Virus record (IMG/VR): IMGVR_UViG_3300025141_013869
Location: 1 to 36,879 of that record
Origin: a virus
DNA length: 36,879 bases
Direction: 5' to 3' (one strand)
Positions 24,575 to 35,500 of this stretch are shown in pieces. Under the pieces are notes generated by a model. The model saw only the letters and a program-made list of their open reading frames with translations, was not told the DNA's origin and made no database searches. Every line of letters starts with the position of its first letter. Within the stretch, counting starts at the first letter, position 1. A program made the translations under genes and the position numbers.

Positions 24575-26070
24575 TGGCTATTAAAAAATACAACCTCCTA
24601 GCGGATAATACAATCACTAATGCATTTAAGGAGAATCTCCTTACAAGAGGTACGGGATCCAACATGGGGGCCTCAGATATTTTAGAGGCTTTTGTAATTC
24701 AAGGACAAACTTCAGCTTCTATTAGTGCCACTAATGCGGAACAGATGAGAATATTGCTGCGTTTCGATGTAGATGCGATTCAAAATGATATATCGAGCGG
24801 GGTCCTTCCGTCTTCTAGTGTTGACTATATTCTGCGGCTCTATAACGCTCCACATGGTGGCACGACCCCGCTTAGTTATAGCCTGGATGTTGCAATGGGA
24901 ACTAGGGCCTGGACCGAGGGACGTGGCTTGGACATGGAAGAGTTTACCGACGCTGGTGAAAGTAACTGGATTTTTGCCTCGGACTCAGTTGAGTGGGATC
25001 AACCAGGGGGAGATTACCTAGGCAATGCCGGCGGCGACTATTCGGCAAGCTATTTCTTTTCTGGGGGGATGGAAAACCTAGATTTGAACATAAATTTTTT
25101 AATGGATCGCTGGAGGTCGGGAGAATATCAGAATTACGGGCTATTGATAAAGTACCCCGATAATATCATCTCGGGATCAGAGGGAACGTTTTATACTAAA
25201 AAATTCTTTTCTCGAACCAGTGATTATTTCTTGAACAGACCATGCGTAGAAGCACGCTGGGATTCTTCCCGGCAAGATGACAGGGGGAATACATATCTTA
25301 GCAGTGCCTTGGCACCTGCTTCGGATAACCTAAATTCTTTATTTTTGTACAACAGAATTCGAGGACAATTCAAAAATATTCCCGGACTTGAAGCCTATTG
25401 GCCCGACCAGCAAAAGCTTTTGGTAAGTTTTTACAGTGGAAGCAGTGGATCCCCCAGTGGAAGCAAGCTTGTAGTGGTTAATAAAGATGGCGAGCCTGTC
25501 ACCAATATCACAGGCGGACTAGTCTATGAAAACGGCATTCCTATAACGGGGTCCTACTCTTGTTCTTTCGCTATCACCAGCAGTTTTGAGTCTATTAACG
25601 ATGTGTGGTTTTCGGGATCTACTCAGTACTTTACGGGCTCTTTTTCCCCTTCCAACATTTATGCAAATGAGGTCGTTTACGGGGAAGAATATACTACTTC
25701 GATTTCTAATTTAAAATCGTCGTATATGAAAGGGCAAAAAGAAAGGCTTCGAATTTTTGCTAAAAGAAACAACCGTAGTAGCCTTAACATCTATACTGTC
25801 GCCAACACTCTGATTACTCCTACCCCTATTGAAGAGTCATATTATAGACTATACAGAGATATTGATAATATGGAAATCATTGCATTTGGGACTGGAAGTA
25901 ATAAATATACGAAGCTTTCCTACGATATGAGCGGCAACTATTTTGATTTAGACACGTCGTATTTAGAGCCGGGATACATGTATAGTTTGCAATTTCTCTA
26001 CAATATAGATGGGCAATACAAAGAGCAGCCAGAAATATTTAAATTCCGAGTTCAAGAAACGTCACCATGA
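24574..26070 (+). CDS. Baseplate-region protein with DNRLRE/CBM-like N-terminal domain
   Basis: This is a 498-residue protein. ILLRFDVDAIQNDI near residue 60, then VDYILRLYNAP and GTRAWTEGRGLDMEEF, follow the layout of DNRLRE-type beta-sandwich domains (RFD...L.LY...WTEG), which in other proteins bind surfaces or glycans. The rest is Ser/Gly-rich, beta-type and unrecognised. It sits after gp6 where T4 has gp7/gp8, so a wedge or fibre-attachment role is possible. It overlaps both neighbours by 1 and 4 bases. Confidence 0.6.
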   Translation: MAIKKYNLLADNTITNAFKENLLTRGTGSNMGASDILEAFVIQGQTSASISATNAEQMRILLRFDVDAIQNDISSGVLPSSSVDYILRLYNAPHGGTTPLSYSLDVAMGTRAWTEGRGLDMEEFTDAGESNWIFASDSVEWDQPGGDYLGNAGGDYSASYFFSGGMENLDLNINFLMDRWRSGEYQNYGLLIKYPDNIISGSEGTFYTKKFFSRTSDYFLNRPCVEARWDSSRQDDRGNTYLSSALAPASDNLNSLFLYNRIRGQFKNIPGLEAYWPDQQKLLVSFYSGSSGSPSGSKLVVVNKDGEPVTNITGGLVYENGIPITGSYSCSFAITSSFESINDVWFSGSTQYFTGSFSPSNIYANEVVYGEEYTTSISNLKSSYMKGQKERLRIFAKRNNRSSLNIYTVANTLITPTPIEESYYRLYRDIDNMEIIAFGTGSNKYTKLSYDMSGNYFDLDTSYLEPGYMYSLQFLYNIDGQYKEQPEIFKFRVQETSP

Positions 26071-29000
26071 GTCTAAAGAAGTTATTCGATAAAAATAAGC
26101 AAACTACAATAGTTAGCAAATTTCTTAAAGATTCCTCCCCTGGTCAACTAGGCGACGGCATAGAATCTCAAGGACATTTAAGCGAGAGCATCAAGAAAAG
26201 GGACACCTTTCTTCCTAACGTTGATTACTCAAATCCTTCCAACTTTGTTAAGTTTGGTTCCGCTGAGGAATATTACAGAAGAGCATATGACTTTTTATCT
26301 GGGTACTATCCTTATGACGGCTCGGCGTTTGAAAAAACAAAATTTTATAATGACTTAAACCCTTTAGAGAAATATATTTTTCTAGAAAACTACCCCAGAT
26401 CTACGGGGTTTATCACGATTGGGGACACTTACGGACCCGTCACATCTAAAACAAATGGATATTATTCTTCTTCCGCGGAGTATATTGAAACCTACGGGGG
26501 ACCTCACAAAGATACAGTTTATAATGTGGGAACTAATAGAACCTCCAATCTTAATTTTGGAGGACCTTCAGGTTCCACCGTGGAGTTTTTCTTTAAGAAA
26601 AACACAGGAATTCCGGCCGGCGACATTCAATCGCGGAATCAGGTCATTTTTGATTTGTGGAATGGAGTAGTAAGCTCTTCTGCGGAATATGGCAGAATGA
26701 CTTTTGAGATTATGTCGGGTTCCACCCCTGGACAGGGCGAAGACCGTTTTTTGGTCACGATGCTGTCGGGCACCACCGGCTTTTTTACTCAGTCAGTTCC
26801 TACCTTGGGGGGACTATCGTTCAACAGTGGCTCCTGGCATAATTATTCTTTCTCCTTTAACACTAGCAAGACAAATCCCACCATCGATTTTTATGTTGAC
26901 GGATCTCTTCACGAGGGCGAGATAACGAGTTCTACGTTGCCAACCAGCGGACACCAAGCCGGCGAAATTAAACTTGTGACGGGATCTCTCACTTCTAATA
27001 TTGGAGGACTGCGGACAGCCCCCTTTGGTGCAGCAGATAGCTCAGACCCAAGCCGCTTAGGCTGGGCAAAATTATCTGGTTCTATAGATGAATTTCGTTT
27101 TTGGAAATCTAACCGAAACGCCCAAGAAATTGGTCGCCACTGGTTTTCTCATGTTGACGGGGGTGCAGATAAATATAACGCCAATGTTGATCTCGGAGTT
27201 TATTATAAATTTAACGAGGGAATTGTGGGTGCGGACTCGGTTGATAGAATTGTCCTCGATTACTCGGGCCGGCTGTCTAACGGGGCATTTATAAATTACG
27301 ACTCGTCTAGTTCAAGAAGTACGCTGTCGGCAATGAGTGCGATGAGCCAGTCAGGCCGCCCCGAAAAGCCAGATATTATTGTTCGCCCTGCCAACCCAAG
27401 AGTTTCTACTAATAGGGCTGGGCTAATCCTGAGTGGAAGTAGTTACGACGCAACGAACAACGGAAGCTTAAAAAATCAAATACCTTCGTGGATCATAGAA
27501 GAGGAGGAGTCGGGAAACAATGAGCTACGCAGCCTGTTACAGATCATGGCGAGTTATTTTGACACCCTACATTTACAAATATCCGCCTTGAACAAAATAA
27601 AAGATAGGTCATATGAGCAAACTTCTACCACAGGAAGCATGTTTCAATTTCCTTATACTGACCGGCTTATAGAAGAGTTCGGAATAGAGGCACCGGAAAT
27701 ATTTGAGAACATTGGGGCAATGGGACAGTTTTTAGAAAGAGATGAGCAAATAAGTTTCCAAAAAACTCTTATTCATACTAAAAATTCTATCTATAAAAAC
27801 ATTTATAACAACTTGCCATATATCCTTAAGTCAAAGGGCACAGAAAAGTCGATAAGAAACCTTATAAGATGCTTCGGTATTGGCGAGGAAATAATGACTG
27901 TGGGCGTGTATCCCAATGAGGCAGACTACACCCTGAGCAGTAGCTACAGGGAAGGACCCTCTACTAAAAAATATATAGATTTTACAGGATTCAGGAATAG
28001 CGAATCGCCTTATTCCACAATCTATCAGTACGCCCCGAGTAGTTCGTATACATCTTCTTATAGTATATTGTCCGGCTCCGAAGAACTAAATGAGTACGCC
28101 TTTACGCTTCAGGGGGAGTTTCTTTTTCCAGACAAATCTCAAATGAACACGCTCCGGTCCACACCGCCCCCCATTTTAACTTCTTCTTTGTTCGGATTTC
28201 ATACTCCGCCCGATGAGGGAGATAATGCTACCTCTACAAACTTAAACTGGCCAGTTGCCGCGGGAGATTATGGGTGGCAAATTTATGCGGTCAAGGCTGA
28301 AGCTAGCCCAGCTAAAAACAACGTCCAGACCGGATTTCAACAGGACGCATATTTTGTAATAAAAAACAGAGCAGGAGAGGAAGTTTTGAAAACGGATGTT
28401 TTCAGGAATGTCTATGATAATCAAAAGTGGAATGTTGCCGTCTCCCTCCGCCCAGATCAATATCCTTTTGCAACTACCGTAGACGGGACTAACACCGGTG
28501 CCGGGTCCGGCTGGATTTTAGAGTTTTATGGCGTAAATTATGAGGCGGGACTTAAACAAAACTCATTTTCTATATCTTCTTCGTTAAACTATCCTTCCGG
28601 AAGTCTTCATCTAACCAGTTCGAAAAGAATTTATGCTGGGGCTCATCGGACTAACTTTAATGGACAAGTGGACACGCTGTCGGATATAAAAGCATCCAGT
28701 ATAAGATATTGGAACGACTATTTAAGTCCTACCGTAATAGATTTACACGCAAAGGACGTTGATAGCTTTGGACGACTTCACCCGGAGCGGAATGCCTATA
28801 CTTTCCAAAAACCTGCCTCCGCAGGCCCAATCAACAGGAGCTATATCCCTGCAATTCAAACACTGGCGTTGAATTGGGATTTCCAAAACATAAGCTCCAG
28901 CAATATTGACGGGCAGTTCAGGGTAACAGATGTCTCATCAGGATCAGTTGGACTGGATTATTTGTCTACCTATCAAGGGAGGGCACTAAGTAATGCTAAT

Positions 29001-29564
29001 TTGCGAAAACACCCCGGACGTGCCGACTTCTTTGCTGCCTCCGAGCCTGCGGCATTTAAAGAATATGTATACACCAGCAAGCTGCGTCCCCCTGAAGAGT
29101 CTCTTAGTGACGAGATGATAAAAATTCTTAGCCATGATGACGAAGCTTTTGGAACAGATGTGCGACCGAGTAGTATCTTTTTTGCGGTAGAGAAAAGTAT
29201 GAATCGGAGCATATCTGACCGCATATTGAATTTCTTTGCCTCGATTGACGACTTTCACAACCTTATTGGCGAGCCGGTCAACAAATATCGTGATAACTAC
29301 AAACAGATGGAAAAATTAAGAGAAATATTTTTTAGAAGGGTTGAAGGCGTGCCAGATTTTGAAAAATATTTAGATTTTTATAAATGGGTAGATACTTCTA
29401 TGGGAGAGATAATTCAACAACTTTTCCCCGCATCAGCAAAACACGCTGAAGACGTTCGGACGATGATAGAAAGTCATGTCTTAGAAAGGCACAAAATGAG
29501 ATACGGGTACCCTGGGGCTGTAGTAGGAAATTATCCCATCATTGAGGGGAGGATAGGAAGATGA
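26067..29564 (+). CDS. Large tail protein with LamG-like and tail-protein-I-like parts
   Basis: The start is an ATGA overlap with the previous gene; the product is 1165 aa. The N-terminal ~165 residues are unique. A concanavalin/LamG-like sandwich spans about 165-380 (STVEFFFKK; SWHNYSFSFN; DFYVDGSLHEGE; SIDEFRFWKSNRNAQEI), the layout of carbohydrate-binding LamG domains. A helical part from about 470 contains LPYILKSKGTEKSIRNLIRC (583-602), which resembles the tail protein I family of P2-like phages. A long beta-rich C-terminal half and a helical end follow. It is probably a wedge-to-fibre protein on the outer baseplate. Confidence 0.65.
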   Translation: MSLKKLFDKNKQTTIVSKFLKDSSPGQLGDGIESQGHLSESIKKRDTFLPNVDYSNPSNFVKFGSAEEYYRRAYDFLSGYYPYDGSAFEKTKFYNDLNPLEKYIFLENYPRSTGFITIGDTYGPVTSKTNGYYSSSAEYIETYGGPHKDTVYNVGTNRTSNLNFGGPSGSTVEFFFKKNTGIPAGDIQSRNQVIFDLWNGVVSSSAEYGRMTFEIMSGSTPGQGEDRFLVTMLSGTTGFFTQSVPTLGGLSFNSGSWHNYSFSFNTSKTNPTIDFYVDGSLHEGEITSSTLPTSGHQAGEIKLVTGSLTSNIGGLRTAPFGAADSSDPSRLGWAKLSGSIDEFRFWKSNRNAQEIGRHWFSHVDGGADKYNANVDLGVYYKFNEGIVGADSVDRIVLDYSGRLSNGAFINYDSSSSRSTLSAMSAMSQSGRPEKPDIIVRPANPRVSTNRAGLILSGSSYDATNNGSLKNQIPSWIIEEEESGNNELRSLLQIMASYFDTLHLQISALNKIKDRSYEQTSTTGSMFQFPYTDRLIEEFGIEAPEIFENIGAMGQFLERDEQISFQKTLIHTKNSIYKNIYNNLPYILKSKGTEKSIRNLIRCFGIGEEIMTVGVYPNEADYTLSSSYREGPSTKKYIDFTGFRNSESPYSTIYQYAPSSSYTSSYSILSGSEELNEYAFTLQGEFLFPDKSQMNTLRSTPPPILTSSLFGFHTPPDEGDNATSTNLNWPVAAGDYGWQIYAVKAEASPAKNNVQTGFQQDAYFVIKNRAGEEVLKTDVFRNVYDNQKWNVAVSLRPDQYPFATTVDGTNTGAGSGWILEFYGVNYEAGLKQNSFSISSSLNYPSGSLHLTSSKRIYAGAHRTNFNGQVDTLSDIKASSIRYWNDYLSPTVIDLHAKDVDSFGRLHPERNAYTFQKPASAGPINRSYIPAIQTLALNWDFQNISSSNIDGQFRVTDVSSGSVGLDYLSTYQGRALSNANLRKHPGRADFFAASEPAAFKEYVYTSKLRPPEESLSDEMIKILSHDDEAFGTDVRPSSIFFAVEKSMNRSISDRILNFFASIDDFHNLIGEPVNKYRDNYKQMEKLREIFFRRVEGVPDFEKYLDFYKWVDTSMGEIIQQLFPASAKHAEDVRTMIESHVLERHKMRYGYPGAVVGNYPIIEGRIGR

Positions 29565-32500
29565 CCAAAAGATGTCCCGCCCCTGCGTGGAGGTTCAACC
29601 ATGCCCCCATCCCACGACTCCAGTCTAAAAATTGCGATTGGTGGAAAAATAAGGCTGAAAGACACACTTTCACATCCGGTTCCGGAGCAACCTTAGGGAC
29701 AAAGTCCGGAATCTTATCCAGCCGAAACAGCATTTTAAAAGCAGTGCAGGGCAGACTTACTTCAAGTGTTTTGGTTTGTTTGTCCGGAGAAATCAGTACT
29801 TCTATTTATAGTGGCATTAATGAGGACCTTTCGAAAAAAAGGAAAATAACTGATTTTGAATTTAGTGGTTTTCAGTCTGGGCTCGCATTTAATGAATCTG
29901 GTGTACCCTTTGCTAGGTGTGATGACGACTCAGGACTTAACCAGAAGAGAAAACTAGCATTTACAGCGAGCAAGGACGGTATTAATTATCGAGGAAAAGT
30001 CTTAACGCCCTTTAGTGTTTATAGTTCAAGTATTCTTTCGACAGATAAGGGATATAAAGCCTTTACTAATGAATTTATGCCTAGTTGGGTGGATATCACC
30101 AATATTCACGAAGACGCCCCTTTCCCGATTCAGCATGATGTTTCCCTACAGGGCCCGTTCACTTCTGAACATGTTGGGGGACTCAAATCTCGCCATGCAT
30201 GGATATTTTCCCAAAATGATAGACCCGAAGCATTTAGGCTTATTTTGACGAGTAGTTCTCCTTACAGGGTAGAGGGGATAGGACCTCGCCCAACCAACTG
30301 GTCCTCTTCTTATGACGACTATTCTTACGGACAAGTTTCCACTCCTCAGGGGAAATATGCTCGCGGACTAGGAGCCAAGCGTCCGGTAAACATAACCAAT
30401 CTAAAATCCTATACAGGCTCTTACTCTCAAGCCGATGGTCGCAGACCTATTGGGAATTTTACCAACAATTATGAGGTGGTGAGTTCGACGGGACGAAAAA
30501 CAGCCAATATCGATTTTGTTTTTAATAATCCTAATTATCAAATTTTTGAACTAGCTGGTGCCACCGCTGCCTCTGCGTTTGTGGTGCCTCCATCTTACCG
30601 GGGGGTGACGCCAGGAGGAGTTCAGGTGGACCCTCGTCTCTCTTCAACGAAAGCAGGATTAACAAGTTCTTGGAATGGCGGGTCTGTCGATTATGCCGCC
30701 CCTCGCGAGATTTCTACGAGGAGAACGACCAAGTCGGTTATTACGAGCCGCTTCGCCAGCCCTGGGGGTAAATATACATCTAAACAGCAGTTTAGGGATA
30801 TTTCTTCGGATGAACTTTCTCCCAATAATGCCCTTCCTTGGAGAAATTATAAATTACTTTACTCACATGCTGGACTACGACAATTATTTAGGGGATACAC
30901 TTTTTGGGGAGGGTTTATATCATTCCCCTATTTGTATTTAAACTTAAATGGACCCCAGGCATTACAAAATTTAAACGATGGTGTTGATATAAACGTAGCT
31001 TTTGGCGGACAGAGCAATTGGTCCACGATGATTCTGAATGGGTCTGGCGACGCCAAGCCGGTGGAGAAAACTCAAAGAAATGGTCTTGAGAGAATTGAGA
31101 CGGCAATAGACTATAGTGTTTGGCCTTTTGTCCTTGGTCCGGTCACTGGCACAGCATACGACAATGGGTATGTTACGACTCCAATTCCAAGAGCAGACCG
31201 GACTGAATGGTTTATGAACTTTGCCGCTGGCGGTTGGAACCCTTATTCTGATTATTTTCCTGGGAACTCCGTGACTGTTACACCCACTCATGTTTATGAT
31301 CAGTATGTTCTATCGGGCTCTCGATATCCTCAAAATATTTCGAGAATGTCTTCCTCTCTAGTCTCACTCCCTAACCAGGCTGTGGCAACCATAGTTCCCA
31401 CGTCGGGACTAGAGGCCAAGTGGGACGCCATCTACATCAAGCTGACAGATACTAGCGGAAATCAGTGTACTTTTACAGGTACCGCGTCTATACCCATCGG
31501 CAGCCCCCCGTCCCAAACAGCCGCCGGAAGCTGGGAGTATGGCGTTGGGTTCATGACAACTGTATCAGAATGGGGATCGTCGTTCTCTGAGGCGATATTA
31601 TCAGCGTTATATGCTGGGGATATCGATATTTCAGCAGTGGATAACACTTGGTCTGGCTTGGGCGTATCGCTTTATCAAGGAATGGCTGGCTCTGAGGGGA
31701 ATACCGAACTTCAAGAGAATTTTCCATCACCAACAAGTCCTGCCACTTATACGGACTTTGAAGACGGCAGATCCGCAGTGAACTATAATTTTGGTTCCGC
31801 TCTAGTTTCCGGCACATCAGGAAAAAATAAATTTGTGTGGTCGGACCAGTATGGGTTTGTCCCGTGGCAACAACTACGGGCAGGACAAAACGCCCAAGGG
31901 GCTTATTTACGGAAAAATAATATTTATGAATTCCCACCATCGCTGGAAATAACATCCTATGATAGAAATTCTGTAGCACTAGAGGGAAAGTACCACGCCT
32001 CTGCTGGCACAAGAACTGCCTCTGACCGAGCAGGACGTGCCGGAACCACCTCCGGCTCATCCGCCAATATTTTAACTTATTCTTTGGGGGCAAGATTTAT
32101 TGAACCACCGCTTACTTCTAAGTTTAAGCCAATGCGAGCTAATCTCAAAACTAATTTAGGGTCCCCTTCTTCAACTCGCTACGGGCAGAAAGTTCCGGCG
32201 AAGATGGAGTTTTCATATGGAAATATGCTTTGCGGATTTGCGAATAAGCGTCTTAATCAAGCCACGGGAAACCCTTACAAGTTCAGCTATAATAAGATCA
32301 AGAGACCTTACGAAATTATGAGAAACCATCGGCTAGATGGAGTGCTTCCATCTTCTGACGGGATTCAACGAATCAATATGTTGACTTATTCCGAAACCAT
32401 TTATCCCAAAGAGGTGTATACCTATTTGTCGGGTACTCGCTCCCGCCTTTCGTTTGTTGATAATTTTTGGAAATCTGACATATCGGTCTACCATAATAGC

Positions 32501-35500
32501 AATGCTGCGGATTTGGTTGCGACCGGCGATTTTGGACTGTCAGTGTCTCAATACAATCAGAGTTCTAATATTGCTGGCTGGAATAGGCAGTTTAACAGGG
32601 TTCAAAAACCAAGTACCCGAGCCGGCAATCGCATTTTTCAAACATCCCAAGGGTATGAAATACAGGTAAGCGAATCAGTCCCTAGCGATGTTGCATATGC
32701 CACTTCTGAACCAGCAAACGCCTCAATTTGGCCTCTAGATAGTTATTTATATTCAGATTATCTGCCTGCCTGGACAGGATCAGCCGGTAACAGGCTTTTA
32801 CTAGCCGATGTTGCCACCATGGCAGCCGGAGAGCTGATGATGACAAATTATGGGACCATCATAGACCAGTCTTCTTACGGACTGGGTGCCGGTGCCACCT
32901 ATGAACCGTCATCCATAGTAGCTGCCCAATATGTATATTCAGTTCCTACAGAAGTCCAAAATAGTGTCTCTTTGAAAATGGAAGCCACCGCGTTGGCTCC
33001 AGGCGGAGCAACCACTCGTCCGCCATGGACCGCCGGAAAAGACAGGAAGATAATAGATGGACCTTCCCGCGGCACCTCGCTGCCACCTAAAGAGCCTTCT
33101 TATGACACCTACGAAAAATACGCAGAAAGCGTCCGTCTGTCGGGAAAAGAGAATACAATTATTCCAGAGTATATTATGAGTAATTGGGTTTCGACCTACA
33201 GAACCTCTGGCGATCCTCTTTCTTATGTTCCAAACTCGGTAGAACTGACGGGAGCAAACACTCAAAATTATAACGGAAGCAATACAGACTTTTTCACAAG
33301 ATACTCAGACAGTGACACGATAGAATACTTGAAGCAATTTATGTCTGGTCGGGACCTGGAGTTTAATAAGTATCCTAAACATTTTCAGCTCACGTCAAAT
33401 GCCACATTAAAGCTTCTTCCTTATGATGGCTTTTTTCCCATGAACAGGACACTGCAAATAGCCACTCTTTTTTCGTCTTCATATTCTTCTAATGCTATAT
33501 ATGCGGGCGATGATTCGACTAAGGGACCTTGGCGTTCTATTTTAAAGCCATTTTTCGCCCCAGGGATTCTCTATAACTCTATTAAGTCGGGCGTCGCTGT
33601 TAATCACCCGGTTCGCCGTGGCCCCTGGGGAGGTGCCCAGTTTGCTGCAACCGAAGCACCACAGCCTTTAAAAGGGGCCCTGAGCGGAAATCTTGGAACC
33701 TCTGGAGGGGATTATGTCTCGGTACCTGGCGGCCGCCGCCGCCCAAGAACCCCTTCCGCTGGGAATTTTGATTTTACAATCGACAACGTGGATAAATTTT
33801 TCTGGACTGACAGATTACCTTTCGAGGCTATCCTCGACCCAGAGCCTCACATCTCTAGTACTAGTCTTCGAGATTTTCTTATTATTTCAGATATTCGTAA
33901 CGTAACAAAAAATGATATCTCTGGGAGTATTTCCGGACAAGTTGAAGACTCTCTTTACAAGAAGGCCATTTCCAACTTCTTGGCCTCCGTTCCTGAATTT
34001 TTCTTAAAGAAAAAGTCAACCGCCAACCACAGTTCTGGGTATTTAACAAAGTTTGTATCTCAATTTGGACCAAACGACAGCGACGATGTTAACCATAAAC
34101 TTGTCAGCGGCAACAAAATCTACATGATGGAAGTTGGACTAATGAAAACTGACAACTTTAATATGTATAATAATCCCTATGCGTTTGGTCCGCCGACCGC
34201 TACTGGATCAGAGAGCGGCGGAAGCTGGAACAATGCCTCTTATAGCGTCGGAAAATCAACCCCCAGCGGGTCAGCGTGGCCAAAACACCGAGGAGAATTT
34301 GCACCTTTTACCCCTCCATACTATTATGGACCGAGCGTGGCTCGTTTCTTTTATGCCCCCAATCAAGATAAAAGGGTATCTCTTAACGATATTTTAACGT
34401 CAACAGGACAAAATAATCCTGAACTGTTTGTCCAGTACAGAAATGAAAGCGGAAGCTTTTATGATTATTCTTCGGGGTCATTTACCTCCTTCGATGGTAC
34501 AGAAGTAACTTTAAGTAGTTCTCCTGCCTATGAGTGGAATAGGGCCTGGCAAAACCGCATGGATATTGATGCCTCCATTACGCTCAATAATAGTTTTAAG
34601 ATAGATAATGGGACCTATACATCAAAGAATCCCAACCGCTGGGTAATTATGCCAAAATGGGAGTCCCCGATCTTAGACTTTCCAGGTCCGGGCAACTCTT
34701 ATGATTTTTCCGGATCAGTAGACACCGACAACAGTAACATATCTCTTAACTTTAACCAGCAAACATATGGTATGTGGCATCAATATGGAATGTCGCCGAC
34801 TAATAACGAGGGAGTATATTTATACATCAAGGACCATACCTCTTTGCTTACAGAGCCAGATTATATTTTAGTGGGCGATCCCAATGTTGTAACAGGGGCC
34901 CCTGAGGGGTATTATACTTATGCAAAGAAAATCCCATGGCCCGTTCAAGAGGCTATAAATAACGGAAAAGAGGTAGGATCTTTGGCGGACTTAGTTGGGT
35001 TCGCCCCTGAAGAAGTTATGAGCAGCGGCATAGATCTGTCCAAAGCCAAGCGGCTCGGTGAGTTAGCGACAGGAGGAGAGAAGAGCCTCTCTGAGGCTAT
35101 ACTGGCATTGCCATTCTACTATGACGAGCAAAATCGTCAACGCTTGGTGACCTTGCAAGGATCGGGTCATGACCTCGGACCCAAGTTACGGAAATTCCGA
35201 CGAGCATTCACCAAGTATTCGATGCCGCCCCCTTTGGCAACTCGTCTATCCTCCTTGGTCCCGACCAATTATCCCAATGATGACGGACTTATTAACCCAT
35301 TCGCCGACGATGACGACTATAGTAACATACTTATGAACTCTGACCCGTCCAGGGTTCCAATAGTTTACTTATTTGAACACCAGATAAAATTAAGCAAACA
35401 AGATTTAGCTGACATCTGGCAAGGAATATTACCGGAAATTGGAACAAATATGAAACGTAACGTGGTGGCGATTGATCACTACATGCCGGGAAGAGCAACA

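Noticed and set aside
31551-32093. 180-codon antisense open frame within the giant protein gene
   Set aside because: It lies wholly opposite a long well-supported coding frame, has no recognisable domain or strong ribosome binding site, and the window shows no other minus-strand genes.
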